DNA of 64,000 nt, from the NCBI GenBank assembly GCA_947167345.1, contig CAMVHR010000002.1, positions 1 to 64,000 on the forward strand, in the 5' to 3' direction. Positions 61,000-64,000 of this stretch are shown in pieces. Position numbers and translations under genes: made by a program. Numbering within the stretch: the stretch's first letter is position 1; each line of letters opens with the position of its first letter. The notes below the pieces were generated by a model. It had not been told where the DNA came from and did not search any database. It saw only the letters and a list, made by a program, of their open reading frames with translations. The DNA is from an uncultured Treponema sp. (GTDB lineage Bacteria > Spirochaetota > Spirochaetia > Treponematales > Treponemataceae).

Positions 61000-61392
61000 A
61001 TGGAAGGAAGATTTCTGCCAATTGGCATTCAGAATTTTGAAAAGATTCGTAAAGGTAATTATGTCTATGTTGATAAAACTGCATATATTTATCAACTGGC
61101 GCAGACTAGTACTCCTTACTTTTTGAGCCGTCCTCGCCGTTTTGGAAAAAGCCTTCTTCTTTCTACCATGCAGGCATATTTTCTTGGCAAAAAAGAACTT
61201 TTCAAAGGACTTGCCATTGAAAAGCTTGAAAAGGAAACTCGTTTTTATGCTCTTGATTTCCCAAACAGGGAGATAGAAGAAGGCTTTTTGAATGTTGTAC
61301 TTAAAAAGTTTGTAATGTAAGTTCTAAAAAACTGTTTCAGGTTGGTGTTGTTTATTCTTCATAAGCCAATGGAATGGTTGGTTGGAAAGTGA
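61000..61392 (+). pseudogene. Collapsed AAA-ATPase-like/PD-(D/E)XK family gene
   Basis: The start is intact: [26 protein letters not shown], then the P-loop-bearing [19 protein letters not shown] of the AAA-ATPase-like family (normally about 500 residues). After KLEKE it jumps to [17 protein letters not shown], which belongs near the middle of such proteins. It then stops at 61320. Further on, FQVGVVYSS-stop-ANGMVGWKVIEVK is the family's C-terminus with a nonsense codon. At least two deletions and a stop leave about a quarter of the gene. Confidence 0.88.
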
Positions 61393-61404
61393 TTGAGGTA
61401 AAAA

Positions 61405-62085
61405 ATGCGAATGATATTTGTACGGCATGGTGAACCCGACTATGAGAAAGACTGTCTGACTGAGACAGGTAGGCAGCAGGCAATTGCTGTTTCCAAAAGA
61501 CTTGTTGATGAAAATATTTCTGAAATATATTCTTCCCCGATGGGAAGGGCATTAGAGACTGCTTCGTATACTGCAAGTTTGGTTAATTTGAATGTTTCAA
61601 AATTGAATTTTATGCGCGAACTTATATGGGGAGGTGATGGTGTTCCCGAAGAAGGGCATCCGTGGACATTAAGCAGCTTGATGCTGGATAATGACAATTT
61701 TGATTTTTATAGACAGGACTGGCAAAAACATCCATATTTTGAAAAGAATATCGTTACAGAAAATTATTTTTCCATCTGCCATAGCTTTGATAAATTTTTA
61801 GAATCGTTCGGATATATCCATGAAGGAAATCATTTTTTGTGTAAAACAGATTCTGACAAAACGATAGCTATTTTTAGTCACGGAGGTTCGGGTGCAAGTG
61901 TCATTTCTCATCTTCTGTCACTTCCGTTTCCTTATGTACTGACAGTGTTTCCTTACGGTTTGACATCTGTTACAATTTTGAATTTTCCTGTGAAAAAAGA
62001 TGAGTTTGTACATCCTCGCGTGGAACTATTTAATGACGTATCTCACATAGAACGAAAAGCCTCTAACTATGTCTTTAAAAGGTGA
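61405..62085 (+). CDS. Histidine phosphatase (phosphoglycerate-mutase-like)
   Basis: 226 residues. The phospho-histidine motif FVRHGEPDY is at the N-terminus, SSPMGRALETA carries the conserved Arg, and IFSHGGSGASVISHLL provides the second histidine. Relatives are broad phosphatases or sugar-phosphate mutases; the substrate is unknown. GAGG precedes the ATG. A 20-base stretch of it recurs at 57.2 kb. Confidence 0.88.
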   Translation: MRMIFVRHGEPDYEKDCLTETGRQQAIAVSKRLVDENISEIYSSPMGRALETASYTASLVNLNVSKLNFMRELIWGGDGVPEEGHPWTLSSLMLDNDNFDFYRQDWQKHPYFEKNIVTENYFSICHSFDKFLESFGYIHEGNHFLCKTDSDKTIAIFSHGGSGASVISHLLSLPFPYVLTVFPYGLTSVTILNFPVKKDEFVHPRVELFNDVSHIERKASNYVFKR

Positions 62086-62113
62086 AGAAACTTTGTGTTT
62101 AACCAACACCGCA

Positions 62114-62596
62114 TTACTGTTTTATCTTTCTGCGGTAAACGCGCACTGTTCCGTTCCAGCGGCTTTCCATGTTCTGAAAAAACTCAAAGCCGTATTTTTC
62201 GTACAGACCTGTCTCGCCTGTAGAAATGTAAACATATTCTGACTCTGGATAGTCAGTAGCCGCAAGTGACATGCAGTGTTCTATAATCTTTCCCATAAGA
62301 TGGCGGCCGCGATATGCAGGAGCTGTAAATACAAATCCAATCCAAGGACAAAGCTGGGTGTCTATTTCGTCCCTGTCACAGAAATTGGCAAAAGATGCAA
62401 TAGTCGGCTTTTCGTCTGTAAGGTTTTCTTCATCGATGAGTACAAACAGAGTTCCGCTGCCAAGCGTTGCGTGATATTTGTCTTCTTTTATCAGTGAAAT
62501 AAGGAGCGGAATTGCCGCCCACTCTCCTTTCATGGATTCAAGCTGTGAAAGAATTGCATTTTTATCGTCATATTTGAAAAAGTCTATTATCCTCAT
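62114..62596 (-). CDS. GNAT-family N-acetyltransferase
   Basis: 160 residues with a GNAT core: FVLIDEENLTDEKPTIASFANFCD (beta strands), WIGFVFTAPAYRGRHLMGKIIEHCM (acetyl-CoA pyrophosphate loop) and STGETGLYEKYGFEFFQNM (conserved Tyr/Gly-Phe end). The substrate is unknown. No Shine-Dalgarno is visible before the ATG. It is convergent to the phosphatase and follows the lipase gene on the same strand by about 60 bases. Confidence 0.88.
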   Translation of the reverse strand: MRIIDFFKYDDKNAILSQLESMKGEWAAIPLLISLIKEDKYHATLGSGTLFVLIDEENLTDEKPTIASFANFCDRDEIDTQLCPWIGFVFTAPAYRGRHLMGKIIEHCMSLAATDYPESEYVYISTGETGLYEKYGFEFFQNMESRWNGTVRVYRRKIKQ

Positions 62597-62655
62597 AAGA
62601 TAAAATGATAAATCCTGTCTACTGATATTTCAAGTAAAATATGAGTGCTTTAAAT

Positions 62656-63510
62656 TTAATCTTTTTCGTCAGTAGAGAGTTCGTCAGTAGTGACGTATGT
62701 GTCGTTTATGTGTATCTGTGCATAAAGCTGCTTTTCACCATAGCTTGTGTGCGGCATTCTTGAATCATGGTCGTCCTGACCGATTTCTATGCGGTTGACT
62801 ATAAAAAATCTCCATGATTCCGGTGGCAGCTTTGAAAAACTGTCACGCACATGTCCAAAGTCATAGCAAGCTTTTGTACATCTTGCAAAATATTCTTTCA
62901 TGTCCTTTCCGTACAGAAGGTGCGGACAGCCGTAAGTAATAAGAAGTGGCTTCTTGCCTGTGTCGGGATTAGACTTATCGCTTCTTGTGCGCCAGTTTAT
63001 TTCTTCAGATGCAAGATGTGCAAATGCACCTCCCATGCTCCATCCTGTGATTATAAGAACATACGAAGGATTGTTTTCCATCTGCTCCAAAAGTTCCTGC
63101 ATGACTTTTTCGTTTCCAGAAAGCCATACCTTTACGAATCCCCCATGCGCATTGATTGTGTAAGGTGCGTGTTCGTATGACAGCGAGCAATAGTCAAAGT
63201 CATTTATCCAGTCTGAAAGACTGTGGGAATCCTCAAATATAAGGTAGATGATTTTATTATCTGTGTCAGTACGGATGTAATAGTTTAGGGATTTTCCTGT
63301 CTCATGAAATTTTTTTCGCGACATCCGGCAGTTGTCAGAATAATTTTTCCATGGAAGGATTCTGTCTCTGTTGCCCCATTCTGAATCTTCGTAAGTGCAT
63401 GTATGCGGAGTCTTTATTTGTTTGGAGGAGGTACACCCTGCGAAAAGTGCAATGATGATAAATGCATATAACAAGGGTTTTAGTGCCTGAACAGAGAATT
63501 TTGAGTGCAC
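62656..63510 (-). CDS. Class 3 lipase-like lipoprotein
   Basis: 284 residues with a lipobox (IIALFAGC, Cys about 26). Its alpha/beta-hydrolase core has the nucleophile elbow ITGWSMGGAFAHLASEEI and LLITYGCPHLLYG of the lipase_3 family. A Cys-rich N-terminal insert precedes it. The enzyme would sit on the outer membrane or in the periplasm and cleave an ester or lipid. The start given by the track is GTG without Shine-Dalgarno, 17 bases after hisB; co-transcription with hisB is likely. Confidence 0.82.
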   Translation of the reverse strand: MHSKFSVQALKPLLYAFIIIALFAGCTSSKQIKTPHTCTYEDSEWGNRDRILPWKNYSDNCRMSRKKFHETGKSLNYYIRTDTDNKIIYLIFEDSHSLSDWINDFDYCSLSYEHAPYTINAHGGFVKVWLSGNEKVMQELLEQMENNPSYVLIITGWSMGGAFAHLASEEINWRTRSDKSNPDTGKKPLLITYGCPHLLYGKDMKEYFARCTKACYDFGHVRDSFSKLPPESWRFFIVNRIEIGQDDHDSRMPHTSYGEKQLYAQIHINDTYVTTDELSTDEKD

Positions 63511-63527
63511 GGATTTTTATTTTGGAA

Positions 63528-64000
63528 TTAAACGATGATTCCCTTTGTAGATGGAATTTCTCCATTTCTACGGGAATCAATTTCAACTGCTGCACGAATT
63601 GCACGGGCGGCAGCCTTAAAAAGACCTTCCATCTTGTGGTGGTCGCTTCTGCCTCTTATTGTGTCCAGATGAAGGTTGCACTTTGCTCCGTTTACAAACC
63701 CCTGCCAGAAGTCTTCAAAGCAATCTGTCTGAAAACTTGACTGCTTTCCTTCGTGGCTGACTGAAACAAGCGGAATGTTTGTAAGCTGAGAATTGCACAC
63801 GCAGAAGGGTCTGCCTCCAAAGTCGACGCTTGCCTGGAGCAGACTTTCGTCCATCGGATAGATGAAAAAACCGCTCCTGTAAATGCCGGCACAATCGCCT
63901 AGAGCCTTTGCAAAGCACATTCCCAAAGTAATGCCGGTGTCTTCTATCAAGTGATGCTGGTCTACTTCAAGGTCACCTTTAAGCTCACCGCTCAAATCAA
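63528..64000 (-). CDS. hisB: Imidazoleglycerol-phosphate dehydratase (5' end outside window)
   Basis: Sixth step of histidine synthesis, dehydrating imidazole glycerol phosphate with Mn. Visible motifs are DLEVDQHHLIEDTGITLG and GRSDHHKMEGLFKAAARA, the two His-rich metal segments, plus the C-terminal STKGIIV. About 157 residues are in the window; the family has about 195, so some 35-40 N-terminal residues lie beyond position 64000. The TTG used by the ORF track is internal. Confidence 0.93.
   Translation of the reverse strand, partial: DLSGELKGDLEVDQHHLIEDTGITLGMCFAKALGDCAGIYRSGFFIYPMDESLLQASVDFGGRPFCVCNSQLTNIPLVSVSHEGKQSSFQTDCFEDFWQGFVNGAKCNLHLDTIRGRSDHHKMEGLFKAAARAIRAAVEIDSRRNGEIPSTKGIIV

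Overview
The window looks like chromosomal DNA of a host-associated spirochaete, most likely a gut or rumen Treponema or a close relative. This is inferred from gene content: a FabV-type trans-2-enoyl-CoA reductase of the Treponema TER kind, several methyl-accepting chemotaxis proteins, GGDEF and EAL proteins, a class III nucleotide cyclase, many lipoproteins, BspA-type surface repeats, sugar ABC uptake and a PPi-linked glycolytic enzyme (PPDK). There is no rRNA or tRNA gene, CRISPR array or intact insertion sequence that I can see.

Layout. 0-2 kb: a small membrane protein, a wrecked chemoreceptor and a fructosamine-kinase-like gene. 2-7.1 kb: a five-gene minus-strand run of oxidoreductases plus a YczE/YitT-type membrane protein. 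7.2-12.9 kb: an ABC ATPase divergent from two FtsX-type permeases, a LolA-like protein and a predicted outer-membrane barrel, probably one envelope export or sorting system. 12.9-16.7 kb: fabV and a CsgG/lipoprotein/DUF4810/DUF799 surface-lipoprotein cassette. 16.9-22.5 kb: a dead glycosyltransferase, a PTS-type EIIC, azlC-azlD, and pyrE with a diguanylate cyclase. 22.5-29.4 kb: ttcA, then a rearranged stretch holding an RHS tip, a truncated lipoprotein, an EAL fragment, two intact chemoreceptors (one opening with a tetranucleotide repeat), a GGDEF fragment and a broken second ttcA. 29.6-39 kb: ppdK with a lysine-rich tail, a PHP phosphatase, an aminotransferase-like protein without its PLP lysine, arginase, a GNAT, an XRE-desulfoferrodoxin fusion, a PH-like membrane protein and carA. 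39-49 kb: a LacI-controlled glycan locus (1132-residue putative carbohydrate enzyme, sugar ABC transporter, LacI repressor, GH127). 49-56 kb: nucleotide cyclase, hsp20 with a consensus sigma-54 promoter, a 23-bp tandem repeat array and carB. 56-61 kb: a BspA-like lipoprotein switched out of frame by a G10 tract, then an AT-rich island with an XRE regulator, an MBOAT acyltransferase and its SGNH partner. 61-64 kb: a decayed AAA-like gene, a histidine phosphatase, a GNAT, a lipoprotein lipase and the 3' part of hisB.

Regulatory themes. Nine start codons sit 6-7 bases downstream of a -10-like hexamer, usually preceded by TGn, with no Shine-Dalgarno sequence. This predicts leaderless mRNAs for the divergent ABC pair, azlC, pyrE/ttcA, the PHP phosphatase, the XRE-desulfoferrodoxin gene and others. 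Two simple-sequence tracts (CATA repeats at a chemoreceptor start, G10 in a lipoprotein signal peptide) look like phase-variation switches, so both sensing and surface antigenicity may vary by slippage. All functional calls rest on reading motifs by eye; no database search was run.
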